Position numbers and translations under genes: made by a program. Shown piece after piece: positions 7,701 through 14,730 of a stretch of DNA of 24,952 bases. The notes under the pieces were generated by a model. It did not search any database. It was not told the DNA's origin and worked only from the letters and a program-made list of their open reading frames with translations. Origin of the DNA: Pseudolysinimonas_A sp947085045 (lineage in GTDB: Bacteria > Actinomycetota > Actinomycetes > Actinomycetales > Microbacteriaceae); assembly GCA_947085045.1 (NCBI GenBank), contig CAMTUU010000011.1:1-24952 (forward strand), given 5' to 3'. Numbering within the stretch: position 1 is the first letter of the stretch; every line of letters starts with the position of its first letter.

Positions 7701-7706
7701 AGACTA
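7701..7706 (-). promoter_or_regulatory. -10 box of a leaderless promoter (crt operon)
   Basis: TAGTCT on the minus strand ends 6 nt before the crtE ATG. The upstream promoter half would lie inside idi. A clear -35 hexamer was not found. Confidence 0.5.
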
Positions 7707-7715
7707 CTAGGCGCC

Positions 7716-8273
7716 ATGTCCTCCCCTCTGAGCTCTGTTCCCGAGCAGGTCGTTCTGCTAGCGGAAGACGGTGCGCCGATCGGGGTCGCCGACAAGGCCA
7801 CCGTGCACGACGAGAACACCGTGCTGCACCTCGCCTTCTCGTGCCACGTCTTCGACGCCCGCGGCCGTGTGCTCGTCACCCGCCGTGCCCTGTCGAAGAA
7901 GGCCTTCCCGGGCGTGTGGACGAACGCGTTCTGCGGGCATCCGGCCCCCGGCGAGGACATCGAGGATGCCATCCGTCGCCGCGGTCTGCGCGAACTCGCG
8001 CTGCCGATCGGGGAGCTCGACCTCGTGCTGCCGGACTTCCGCTACCGCGCGGTCGACTCGTCGGGCATCGTCGAGAACGAGATCTGCCCCGTCTACCGCA
8101 CGATCGCGCGCGACGACCCGATGCCCAAGCCCGACGAGGTCGACGATTGGGCCTGGGTGGTTCCCGCCGATCTCGTGAAGGCGGTCACGGCGACCCCGTT
8201 CGCGTTCAGCCCGTGGCTCGTGCTGCAGTTCAAGCAGTGGAAGCCGACTCCTCCCTCTCCGTCGGTCGCGTGA
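7716..8273 (+). CDS. idi: Isopentenyl-diphosphate delta-isomerase, type I
   Basis: The 185-residue Nudix-fold enzyme interconverts IPP and DMAPP in the cytoplasm. The catalytic cysteine motif TNAFCGHP (69-76, Cys73) is present, as is the glutamate motif VENEICPVY (Glu120 and Glu122), which holds the metal and the second catalytic acid. Length fits the E. coli type enzyme. It is read divergently from the crt operon. DMAPP is needed twice in this pathway, as the starter for CrtE and as the C5 donor for CrtEb, which explains the linkage. No ribosome site precedes the ATG, and no canonical TANNNT box lies at the leaderless distance, so its promoter is unresolved. Confidence 0.95.
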   Translation: MSSPLSSVPEQVVLLAEDGAPIGVADKATVHDENTVLHLAFSCHVFDARGRVLVTRRALSKKAFPGVWTNAFCGHPAPGEDIEDAIRRRGLRELALPIGELDLVLPDFRYRAVDSSGIVENEICPVYRTIARDDPMPKPDEVDDWAWVVPADLVKAVTATPFAFSPWLVLQFKQWKPTPPSPSVA

Positions 8274-8275
8274 AC

Positions 8276-8281
8276 TAACGT
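8276..8281 (+). promoter_or_regulatory. -10 box of a leaderless promoter (gene at 8288)
   Basis: TAACGT lies just after the idi stop and ends 6 nt before the ATG at 8288, giving this gene its own likely transcription start. Confidence 0.5.
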
Positions 8282-8287
8282 CGGCCC

Positions 8288-8931
8288 ATGCCGACGCAGC
8301 TGACCGACCGAGAGTTCCAGACCGCCGCGGGCGTCTCCGACTGGCGGGTGCTGTTCTGGGGCGCGAAGACCCTCTACCGCACCGACGACTTCGCCACGGG
8401 CGCCCGGCTCGTCGCCGGTATCGCGTCATTGGTGGAGGAACTCGACCACCCGCCGATGGTCGATCTGCGCGTCGACTCCGTGACGGTCACCGTGCTGACG
8501 ATCGGCGTGGGCCTCAGCGATCGCGACCTGGCGCTCGCCCAGCGCATCTCGGCGCTGGCGGGCGAGCTGGGCATCCCGGCCGATCCGTCGGCGGTGCAGC
8601 ACGTGCAGCTCGCGATGACGCCGAGGACCCGGATGCCGTGGGCACGTTCTGGCGCGCGGCGCTCGACTACGCGCAGGTGGGCCCGAGCGACTTCGTGGAC
8701 AAGAACCTCATCGGACCGTCGATGTGGATCCAGCAGAAGGGGTACGAGGCGCCGCGCAACCGCATCCACGTCGACCTGTCGCTGCCGCACGACGCCGCGG
8801 TCGCGCGCGTCGACGCCATCCTCGCCGCCGGCGGCCGGATGCTCGGCGACAAGAACGCCCCCGCGTGGTGGTCGCTAATCGATCCCGAGGGTAACGTCGT
8901 CGACGTCTGCACCTGGGAGGGGCGGGACTAG
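8288..8931 (+). pseudogene. PCD-like plus glyoxalase/VOC-like two-domain protein, frameshifted
   Basis: The first part, from the ATG at 8288, resembles pterin-4a-carbinolamine dehydratase-like domains (LTDREFQTAAGVSDWRVL; ARLVAGIASLVEELDHPPMVDLR). The second part, in the frame that ends at 8931, resembles a glyoxalase/VOC domain (FWRAALDYAQVG; GGRMLGDKNAPAWWSLIDPEGNVVDVCTW). This two-domain architecture is known in actinobacteria as a single protein of about 210 residues. The frames join near 8616. Adding one base after GCGAT would give ...QLAIDAEDPDAVGTFWRA..., a natural junction, so one base has been lost in the genome or in the assembly. As written, the first frame runs on to 8878 with an Arg-rich nonsense tail. 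Enzymatic role unknown. Confidence 0.75.
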
Positions 8932-8964
8932 TTGCCGGCCCCGGGAGCGGAACGGCCGGGACCG

Positions 8965-8970
8965 TAGAAT
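8965..8970 (+). promoter_or_regulatory. -10 box (gene at 8991)
   Basis: TAGAAT lies 20 nt before the ATG at 8991. A purine-rich GAGGGAGGG ribosome site lies between them, so this gene appears to have a short leader. Confidence 0.4.
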
Positions 8971-8990
8971 CGCGCTGAGGGAGGGCTCGC

Positions 8991-9431
8991 ATGTTCGGTT
9001 TCCGGAAGTTCGACGATCTGGTCGCACAGGTGCGGCCCGACCTGAGCCGCGAAGCCCTCGGCGTCGGGCCCGACTTCCCCGGGGTCGCGCCCAACCCGCT
9101 CCTCAGCGGCCGTGCGCGCACGCGCACCGCGGAACTGCGGGCCGGCGCGTTGGCGCTCGGCGTGCTCGTCGACTGGCGGGAGGTCAGCAGCGACGGCAGT
9201 CCCCGTGTGGTGCTGATGCTCGACGTCGAGACCTCCGACGGGATCTCGTTCCGCGGGATCGCCGACGAGACCCTCACGATCACCGCGCTCACACGCCTCG
9301 CCCCGGGCCAGACGCTGCCGGTGCGCTACCGGCCGGCGGTCATGGACCACTACGTCGCCCTCGCGCCGGACGCGGACCCCGCCGAGGTGCAGCGGCTCGC
9401 CGACCAGATCGCGAAGCGCGCGACGAGCTGA
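8991..9431 (+). CDS. Conserved-looking hypothetical protein
   Basis: The 146-residue soluble protein has no signal peptide or membrane segment. I do not recognise a domain. The middle (about residues 62-100) reads like a small beta-rich fold (VDWREVSS...PRVVLMLDVETSDGISFRG), followed by LPVRYRPAVMDHYVALAPD, and a short C-terminal helix (PAEVQRLADQIAKRA) ends the protein. The coding signal is good: strong third-position GC, a strong ribosome site (GAGGGAGGG, 6 nt before the ATG) and a -10 box. It lies alone between the broken PCD/VOC gene and the convergent dcd, with 27 nt to the dcd stop. Confidence 0.75.
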   Translation: MFGFRKFDDLVAQVRPDLSREALGVGPDFPGVAPNPLLSGRARTRTAELRAGALALGVLVDWREVSSDGSPRVVLMLDVETSDGISFRGIADETLTITALTRLAPGQTLPVRYRPAVMDHYVALAPDADPAEVQRLADQIAKRATS

Positions 9432-9458
9432 CCCGGAACGGTGCGCAGGTGGGCTCTG

Positions 9459-10064
9459 TCAGTTGCCCGGCCAGCCCGCGTCGGTCGACGTGACGTCGGT
9501 GCGGTGGAAGTTCAGGAACGACCGGGATGCCGTCGGCCCCCGCTGCCCCTGGTAGCGGTTGCCGTACTGGCCAGAGCCGTAGGGGTTCTCGACCGGGGAG
9601 CTCGTGCGGATGAAGCAGAGCTGCCCGATCTTCATCCCGGGCCAGAGCTTGATCGGCAGGGTCGCGACGTTGCTCAGCTCGAGCGTCACGTGACCCGAGA
9701 AGCCGGGGTCGACGAAGCCGGCAGTGGAGTGGGTGAGCAGTCCGAGCCGTCCGAGGCTGGACTTGCCCTCAAGCCGCGCGGCGACGTCGTCGGGCAGCGT
9801 CACCAGCTCGAACGTCGACCCGAGGACGAACTCGCCCGGGTGCAGGATGAACGGCTCGTCGGGCTTCGTCTCGATCAGCCGGGTCAGCTCGGGCTGATCC
9901 TCGGCCGGATCGATGAACGGGTACTTGTGATTGTCGAAGAGCCGGAAGAAGCGGTCGAGCCGCACGTCGATGCTCGACGGCTGGATCATCTCGCGGTCGA
10001 GGGGCTCGAGGCCGATGCGGCCTTCATCCAATTGCCGACGGATGTCGCGGTCGCTGAGCAGCAT
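9459..10064 (-). CDS. dcd: dCTP deaminase, probably bifunctional dCTP deaminase/dUTPase
   Basis: The 201-residue protein begins MLLSDRDIRRQL, the standard Dcd N-terminus, so I take ATG 10064 and not the longer frame that runs into the tRNA gene. Motifs are SSLGRLGLLTHSTAGFVDPGFSGHVTLELSN (102-132), with Glu129 in the position of the catalytic glutamate, and YQGQRGPTASRS (171-182), the C-terminal nucleotide-binding loop. The HSTAGFVDPGFSG form resembles the Mycobacterium tuberculosis enzyme, which converts dCTP to dUMP directly, rather than E. coli Dcd, which stops at dUTP. The role is provision of dUMP for thymidylate synthesis. The start lies 6 nt behind TACCCT. The bifunctional assignment rests on motif similarity only. 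Confidence 0.93.
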   Translation of the reverse strand: MLLSDRDIRRQLDEGRIGLEPLDREMIQPSSIDVRLDRFFRLFDNHKYPFIDPAEDQPELTRLIETKPDEPFILHPGEFVLGSTFELVTLPDDVAARLEGKSSLGRLGLLTHSTAGFVDPGFSGHVTLELSNVATLPIKLWPGMKIGQLCFIRTSSPVENPYGSGQYGNRYQGQRGPTASRSFLNFHRTDVTSTDAGWPGN

Positions 10065-10070
10065 GGGTCG

Positions 10071-10076
10071 AGGGTA
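10071..10076 (-). promoter_or_regulatory. -10 box of a leaderless promoter (dcd)
   Basis: TACCCT on the minus strand ends 6 nt before the dcd ATG, and no ribosome site is present. Confidence 0.5.
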
Positions 10077-10087
10077 TCGGGCTCGGG

Positions 10088-10093
10088 TAGAGT
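10088..10093 (+). promoter_or_regulatory. Possible -10 box of tRNA-Gly
   Basis: TAGAGT lies 37 nt before the mature tRNA 5' end on the plus strand. The -35 region is poor. Confidence 0.35.
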
Positions 10094-10130
10094 GTCCCAG
10101 TCGGCGTGGGGCTCCACCCCCCGCCGATAC

Positions 10131-10204
10131 GCGGATGTAGTTCAATGGCAGAACTTCAGCTTCCCAAGCTGATAGCGCGGGTTCGATTCCCGTCATCCGC
10201 TCCA
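10131..10204 (+). tRNA. tRNA-Gly (anticodon CCC), CCA encoded
   Basis: The acceptor stem GCGGATG (10131-10137) pairs perfectly with CATCCGC (10194-10200). A discriminator T and encoded CCA follow (10202-10204). The anticodon stem TCAGC/GCTGA encloses the loop TTCCCAA, giving anticodon CCC for GGG codons. The T arm contains GGGTTCGATTCCC. Total length is 74 nt with CCA. A lower-GC accessory island begins directly behind it; tRNA 3' ends are common integration targets, but no duplicated 3' end was found at the far side of the island. Confidence 0.95.
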
Positions 10205-10230
10205 CAGCCCCGACACTCGGGCCGGTCGAC

Positions 10231-11082
10231 TCAGATGCCGCTGAACCGAGAGTCGTATTCGTTGGCCATTCGCACGATCATCGACTCGTAGTGGAACGCG
10301 TCGCCGGCCTTCGGAGCAGGGGGTGCGTGCATGAGATCCACGCTCCCACCCGCGTTCTCGAGATTGAGCACTGTGACGCCGATCCCATCAAATCCCCGCC
10401 CCGTCGGGTTCGATCGACGCGGCAATTTGTTGATCTTGTCAATGACTCGCTCGACCGCGTAGGGCTGTTTGTGTTGGGTAACTGTTGCCGGTGTGTCTTC
10501 GGTCCACCTATAGCGATTCGAAACCGACGAGATGAAGGCCGGTGCGGCATTCACCTGCACGTAGGCGATAGCAATGGCCTGGTTGGAGGCACCGTGAACG
10601 GCCTGATGAGACGAGTTCAATTCGTCGTAGAGACGGGGGAGCGCAGCGACGTGGGCCGTCATTGCAGCCTTGGCCTCCAGAGCGATGAGCACGGCGCCGA
10701 CATCTGCAACAGGGATGTCAGGGAGATCGGCGAGATGCGCGTTCACCTGATCGGAGAGGACGATGCCATAGCGAAACACGAGCTCCTTGAAGGATTCTTT
10801 ACCCGGCGTGAACTTCCCCGAAGGCCGAGCCACAACCAGATCCAGTCGCTTTTCTCGATCGTTCTCGAAGTCGAGCATGGGGTGGTTGACCCCGAGGATC
10901 ACTTTGCCTTCCGACGCATGCTTTCTGAGCAGCGCCGATTGGAGGAGGAGATCAAAAGCAACCCCCCAGCATCCAACCTTCGAGTGGCGGTCGGACTGCG
11001 AGTTGTACTGCCACGAATGGCCCCAACGATCTGGGGCGGTCGGGTGCGCCAGAAAGTCGGCGAGAATCGTAGGTCCGTACAC
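10231..11082 (-). CDS. Putative type II restriction endonuclease (PD-(D/E)xK-like)
   Basis: The 283-residue soluble protein is encoded behind a C5 DNA methyltransferase and Vsr. A plausible nuclease core is visible: Asp81 in KRLDLVVARPSG, followed by a strand VGAVLIALEAKAAMTAH containing Glu136-x-Lys138, the order D...ExK expected of the fold. A distinctive conserved-looking block, PRLYDELNSSHQAVHGASNQAIAIAYVQVN, follows. I do not place it in a named REase family, and the recognition site is unknown. It starts at GTG 11082, 6 nt behind its own TAGGTT box, so it can be transcribed separately from the methyltransferase 122 nt upstream. GC is visibly lower than in the flanks. Function is inferred from context plus a motif I assigned by eye. 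Confidence 0.6.
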   Translation of the reverse strand: MYGPTILADFLAHPTAPDRWGHSWQYNSQSDRHSKVGCWGVAFDLLLQSALLRKHASEGKVILGVNHPMLDFENDREKRLDLVVARPSGKFTPGKESFKELVFRYGIVLSDQVNAHLADLPDIPVADVGAVLIALEAKAAMTAHVAALPRLYDELNSSHQAVHGASNQAIAIAYVQVNAAPAFISSVSNRYRWTEDTPATVTQHKQPYAVERVIDKINKLPRRSNPTGRGFDGIGVTVLNLENAGGSVDLMHAPPAPKAGDAFHYESMIVRMANEYDSRFSGI

Positions 11083-11088
11083 AGCTCG

Positions 11089-11094
11089 AACCTA
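11089..11094 (-). promoter_or_regulatory. -10 box of a leaderless promoter (putative REase)
   Basis: TAGGTT on the minus strand ends 6 nt before the GTG at 11082. A separate promoter could delay nuclease relative to methylase expression. Confidence 0.45.
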
Positions 11095-11204
11095 GTGGTC
11101 TTGAAGTGATCTCATGGCCTGACGCCGGACCTAGCACTCCGGGCCTTTAGGGGTAGCCAGCAACTCGTCCAGCCCACGCGGCGGCCGCCCGGTAGGCCGA
11201 GGTC

Positions 11205-12386
11205 TCAGGCGGCTGCCATCGCGTCGATGTGGGTCACTACGTCATCTCGGAATCCCGGGTGACGGCCGAGGTTGCCCTGCTGCAGTCGGTTCCAGAATCC
11301 CGCCGCCGCGCGCAGCGACAGTACGTCGGCACCGAACGGGTCGATGACGTCGTTGAGGTGCAGATACGGACGATGGACTGGGAACTCGGAGAGACCCTTC
11401 GCAGCCCAGACCTTGCCGTTCTCGCCCCACGCGGCCATGGGCCATGTGCCGACGCCGGCAATGGTCTCCACGTACTCTGCGATCGAGTCGCCCGGATTGC
11501 CGAGGCGGCTTCCAACCCACTCGGCCACTCCGACGGTGACAGCGTTGCCGACCAACTTCCAACGAGGACTGTTGCGTCCGACGTGGGTACCCGTGTCGGT
11601 CCAGCCGCGGTCGAACCCTTGCATGACCTCGGCGTCTTCAACGGACGGCTTGACGAATCTTCGCCCGACCTCGCCCGAGGGCAGCCAAACGGCGGGTCCC
11701 GACGGAATGCCGATCGTGGATCCGCCCTTGATCGTGGGCACGGCATCCTGCGCCCACCCGAGCCCGCCGCGGCCCTCGGTCCAGTAGAAGCCGTAAGAGT
11801 TGGTCGAGAAGTGCTCCTCCGGAAAGTCGCCGGCCTCATCAGCGAACAGGACTGCTCGCGGATCGAGATCGCGCGACGCGATGAAGATCACTCGACGGCG
11901 GCGCTGCGGCACACCCGAAAACCGGGAATCGACCACTCGGTAAGCCCAGCGATAACCAAGTGCCTCAACCTCAGCAACGAGGTAGGCCATCGCCTTTCCT
12001 TTGTCGAGCGAAAGCATGTTCGGGACGTTCTCGATCAGCAACGTCGGAAGTCGCTTGGCTTCGGCCGTGACCCGCAACGCCTCAAAGAGGTGCTTCACAA
12101 GGCCCGAGTTCACGCCGTCGATGCCGACCATTCGCCCTGCTTGAGAAAGGTCGGTGCACGGGAAACCAGCGCTGACGAGGTTCGCATCGGCAGGCAGCGA
12201 CTTGAGCTCTCGTACGTCCGGATGGACTTCAACTCCGGGGAATCGCGCCGCGAGTACATGCTGGGCGGGCTCCCACCACTCGCAAAACATCTCGGTCTCC
12301 ATGCGGTCTCCGAGGGCGCGCTTGATACCAAGTTCGATCCCACCGATTCCTGCGAACAGGCCGGCCATCTTGAAGTCCGTCGACAC
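11205..12386 (-). CDS. DNA (cytosine-5-)-methyltransferase
   Basis: The 393-residue enzyme has the classical m5C motif order: motif I LFAGIGGIELG (10-20), motif IV GFPCTDLSQAG (catalytic Cys77), motif VI IENV (118-121), motif VIII VPQRRRRVIF (about 159-168) and motif X KLVGNAVTVGVAEW (about 277-290). The variable region between VIII and X, which sets the target, includes a GGSTIGIPSGPAVW stretch; the recognition sequence cannot be read from it. About 100 residues follow motif X, longer than usual. I choose GTG 12386 because GGAGG lies 7 nt before it; a TTG at 12404 would add six residues. The protein is expected to modify host DNA against the neighbouring nuclease. Confidence 0.92.
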   Translation of the reverse strand: MSTDFKMAGLFAGIGGIELGIKRALGDRMETEMFCEWWEPAQHVLAARFPGVEVHPDVRELKSLPADANLVSAGFPCTDLSQAGRMVGIDGVNSGLVKHLFEALRVTAEAKRLPTLLIENVPNMLSLDKGKAMAYLVAEVEALGYRWAYRVVDSRFSGVPQRRRRVIFIASRDLDPRAVLFADEAGDFPEEHFSTNSYGFYWTEGRGGLGWAQDAVPTIKGGSTIGIPSGPAVWLPSGEVGRRFVKPSVEDAEVMQGFDRGWTDTGTHVGRNSPRWKLVGNAVTVGVAEWVGSRLGNPGDSIAEYVETIAGVGTWPMAAWGENGKVWAAKGLSEFPVHRPYLHLNDVIDPFGADVLSLRAAAGFWNRLQQGNLGRHPGFRDDVVTHIDAMAAA

Positions 12387-12393
12387 TGCTGAT

Positions 12394-12398
12394 CCTCC
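12394..12398 (-). promoter_or_regulatory. Ribosome binding site deciding the methyltransferase start
   Basis: A GGAGG on the minus strand is spaced 7 nt from the GTG at 12386, favouring that start over the upstream TTG at 12404. A possible -10 TACGGT lies at 12424-12429. Confidence 0.6.
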
Positions 12399-12476
12399 GC
12401 TCAAGTAGTGCGCCCTTGTCCCGACCGTAGTCGAAACGTTCGAAAAACTCGAGCCGACCGGCCGGGCGGAGCAACC

Positions 12477-12905
12477 CTACGAAGCGCCCCCGACACGGTG
12501 CAGGACGGCGGTCTCAACGCGGTCGGCCGCGAGTTCGACGGCCTCGTGCTCCCAAACCCGGAGAACCGCCCAACCCGCCACCTCAAGGGCCCCGTCTGTC
12601 CGACGATCTCGCTCGACGTTGGCTCGCAACTTTGACTCCCACCACTCCTGATTGGTCTTTGGCTCGGTCGCGTGTAAGGGGCACGAATGCCAGAAACAGC
12701 CGTCCACAAAGACCGCCAATCGAGCGCGAGGAAAGAGCAAGTCGGCGCGGGAGCGCAGTCCCTTGATAGGCGCCCTGTCTACGAAATAGCGGAGACCTCG
12801 GCGGTGCAGGACCCTTCGAAGCAGGATCTCGGCCTTCGTGTCCCTGCGCCGAACTCGCTTCATTCGTGCGCTTGTCTCAGGGGAAACCGGACCACCCAAC
12901 ACCAT
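12477..12905 (-). CDS. vsr: Very short patch repair (Vsr) DNA mismatch endonuclease
   Basis: The 142-residue protein matches the Vsr family along its length. It has SARMKRVRRRDTKAEILLRRVLHRRGLRYFVD (12-43), ADLLFPRARLAVFVDGCFWHSCPLHATEPKTN (54-85, with catalytic-type Asp54 and FVDGCFWH) and WWESKLRANVERDRR (88-102). Vsr nicks beside T:G mismatches produced by deamination of 5-methylcytosine, so its presence fits a C5 methyltransferase next door. The ATG at 12905 lies 6 nt behind TAGCCT. There are 90 nt to the methyltransferase start. It could also assist restriction, as proposed for some Vsr-like proteins in RM clusters, but nothing in the sequence shows that. Confidence 0.93.
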   Translation of the reverse strand: MVLGGPVSPETSARMKRVRRRDTKAEILLRRVLHRRGLRYFVDRAPIKGLRSRADLLFPRARLAVFVDGCFWHSCPLHATEPKTNQEWWESKLRANVERDRRTDGALEVAGWAVLRVWEHEAVELAADRVETAVLHRVGGAS

Positions 12906-12911
12906 CCGCCG

Positions 12912-12917
12912 AGGCTA
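12912..12917 (-). promoter_or_regulatory. -10 box of a leaderless promoter (vsr)
   Basis: TAGCCT on the minus strand ends 6 nt before the vsr ATG. Confidence 0.45.
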
Positions 12918-12959
12918 GTTCAATCGGGCGACCATAGGTTGCCCGATAGAACTCCAGAA

Positions 12960-14351
12960 CTACGGAGCCGGTGGAGGCGTCCAGGCGGCTCCAGGTTCAA
13001 CAACGAGTTCGGGGTCCACTCGGAAGACCCCGGCGTCCGAGTGGATGACCTCCGAGAGATTAGCCACCGCGCTCGCTTCAATGCGCCCGGGTCCGAAGAC
13101 TGCAGCGCCACCCACTCCGACCGTAAATCCGGGCGCGTAGACCCGGCCTCCAGACCTCACAGTGATAGCCCCGATCACGAGAACACCGCCGAAGCCCAAC
13201 TCGCCCTGGTTCAGCTGAAGAGTTCCTTCTTCGGAGAAGGTGACTCGGTGAAGGTCGACGTTACCCGCATCGATGTGTGAGTTCTGGAGAGTCAGCTTGC
13301 TGCCTTTACCCTCAAACAGCGAGTCTTTGACTAGGAGGCCCCCGCTTTTGGTGATGGTCATCGCCCCGAGGTCGACCACCCCCTGGGCGATCACGCGCTG
13401 CAGCTCCACCTCTCCATCGCTCCGTATGCGAGCTCCGTGGAGGCTCAGAAGTGCGCCCTCAAGAACGCGCGGGAACGAGATATCGAGTCGCGCTTCGTCC
13501 TCCACGACCGCCGCCGCGAGATCAAGCCGCGAGCCGGGACCGATCGTCGTGCGGTAGAAGGTTACGGAGACGCCCTGCCCACCGACTTTCACCCCTGCCA
13601 TATCGAGCGTGGTGTTGACGCCCAGGTCGATATTGCGGAGGCGCAGCCTGTAGGGCAGCGGGCTGCTACGCAACGGGAACCGCATCCCACGCCAGTTCAC
13701 TACGGAGTCGGCCTGAAGGTGCGCCTCGATGACCTCCCAGGCCGTCTGCCTAACCGCAACCTCTCGCGTGTCGCTCGGCATGGGGGACCGAAGGTATCCG
13801 CAGAGCACGTCGACCGCCACCTGGCGCTCATCTGGCCTATCAAGCGCCATCCAGTCGTCGGCAAGCGCAGCGAGCGCATATATCCCCGCTGTCCTGCTGA
13901 TCGGCTCCTGGTGAGACAACAGGTCGACTGCGCTAACGAACCGCGCACGCAACGCGCGTTGCTCGTCAACTCGCTGGGCGGCCAAGACCTCGGTGATGCG
14001 CTGCCGCTCCTTCTCTCGATCGAAGGCCAGGAGAGATTCCGCGTGTCGGGCAGACACTACCTCTTGCCCCCGGCGGGAGAGGCTTAGGCCGACGGTGATC
14101 GCGGCAATGACCCCTCCAAGCGTTAGGAGAACGGCTTGCGTGGCTGGGCCGATCGAGGCCTTTATCGCATCTGCCGGCGTCCCCTTTGGAACCCACATCT
14201 CAAGAATCCAACGCGGAATGAACAGCACGGCGAAGCCGGCCGCAATCGTCAGGAGAGAAACGACTGGGACCAGGAACCTCCCGCGCGACCACCACAGAGA
14301 ATTGACTCCACCTTCTGATCGGATCTCGGGAGTCGGCACGATACCGGTCAT
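12960..14351 (-). CDS. Two-TM protein with HEAT-like region and predicted beta-solenoid tail
   Basis: This 463-residue protein is not one I can name. Two hydrophobic segments (about residues 26-47 and 70-92) are followed by a charged, probably coiled-coil stretch (about 93-135). A helical block (about 137-216, FVSAVDLLSHQEPISRTAGIYALAALADDW) is of the kind that precedes pentapeptide repeats in many actinobacterial proteins. The rest, to about 440, is a series of short beta-rich turns with regularly spaced Gly, Asp and Val (LHGARIRSDGEVELQRVIAQGVVDLGAMTI and similar), suggesting a cytoplasmic beta-solenoid. ATG 14351 is preferred because TACCCT lies 7 nt before it; GTG 14378 would add nine residues. 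It is 54 nt upstream of vsr in the same direction and shares the lower GC, so it may belong to the RM island. Confidence 0.75.
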   Translation of the reverse strand: MTGIVPTPEIRSEGGVNSLWWSRGRFLVPVVSLLTIAAGFAVLFIPRWILEMWVPKGTPADAIKASIGPATQAVLLTLGGVIAAITVGLSLSRRGQEVVSARHAESLLAFDREKERQRITEVLAAQRVDEQRALRARFVSAVDLLSHQEPISRTAGIYALAALADDWMALDRPDERQVAVDVLCGYLRSPMPSDTREVAVRQTAWEVIEAHLQADSVVNWRGMRFPLRSSPLPYRLRLRNIDLGVNTTLDMAGVKVGGQGVSVTFYRTTIGPGSRLDLAAAVVEDEARLDISFPRVLEGALLSLHGARIRSDGEVELQRVIAQGVVDLGAMTITKSGGLLVKDSLFEGKGSKLTLQNSHIDAGNVDLHRVTFSEEGTLQLNQGELGFGGVLVIGAITVRSGGRVYAPGFTVGVGGAAVFGPGRIEASAVANLSEVIHSDAGVFRVDPELVVEPGAAWTPPPAP

Positions 14352-14358
14352 GTTGGAG

Positions 14359-14364
14359 AGGGTA
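14359..14364 (-). promoter_or_regulatory. -10 box of a leaderless promoter (gene at 14351)
   Basis: TACCCT on the minus strand ends 7 nt before ATG 14351, and there is no ribosome site. Confidence 0.4.
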
Positions 14365-14418
14365 GGGGTTCGCGTCACGCGCCGGTACCCAACGTCTAAT
14401 CGGCTGAAGTCGGGCGGG

Positions 14419-14665
14419 TCAGCGCCGCCTTATGCGCACTGGTCCCCGCGCCGCCGTGATGTCGATGACCACTCCACCTGGGTGACCTCGACCACGCCGA
14501 CCTCCACCAGTCGTCGTGCGGCCTCGCGCGAGTCGTCCATCACGTTCCGCCACTCCGCGCCGCCGACGGCGCGGGCCGCGTCGGACGGGCAACGGTCGAC
14601 GAGAGCGCCCGCTGCTCAAGGAGCCAGAGGATGCTGTCGTCCAGCTACCACGGCCGATCGGTCAC
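14419..14665 (-). pseudogene. Decayed DUF3253 family gene
   Basis: The 379-bp stretch between the island and the DUF2470 gene holds a broken minus-strand gene. Joined across frames it reads LDDSILWLLEQRA..., PSDAARAVGGAEWRNVMDDSREAARRLVEVGVVEVTQ and GGVVIDITAARGPVRIRRR, the layout of a complete DUF3253 protein (winged-helix-like, about 80 residues, function unknown). Three lesions are needed to explain it: an in-frame TAG at 14645-14647 after a GTG at 14665, a lost base near 14591 (before CPSDAAR) and a lost base near 14477 (after VTQ). With this many defects it is best called a pseudogene, unless the local assembly is poor. Confidence 0.7.
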
Positions 14666-14717
14666 CCCCGAACTCTCGTCGACCGACCTGCGCGCCGGCT
14701 CGCAGGCGCTCGTCGGT

Positions 14718-14723
14718 TAGCGT
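14718..14723 (+). promoter_or_regulatory. -10 box of a leaderless promoter (DUF2470 gene)
   Basis: TAGCGT ends 7 nt before the ATG at 14731. Confidence 0.45.
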
Positions 14724-14730
14724 GGACGGC

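Noticed and set aside
12386..12404. TTG at 12404 as the methyltransferase start
   Set aside because: A GGAGG ribosome site inside that extension is ideally spaced for GTG 12386, so the six extra residues are unlikely to be translated.
10131..14720. Integrative element with attachment sites at tRNA-Gly
   Set aside because: The island follows the tRNA directly, but I found no copy of the tRNA 3' end at the far boundary and no integrase or transposase. Horizontal acquisition is still likely; the mechanism is not shown.
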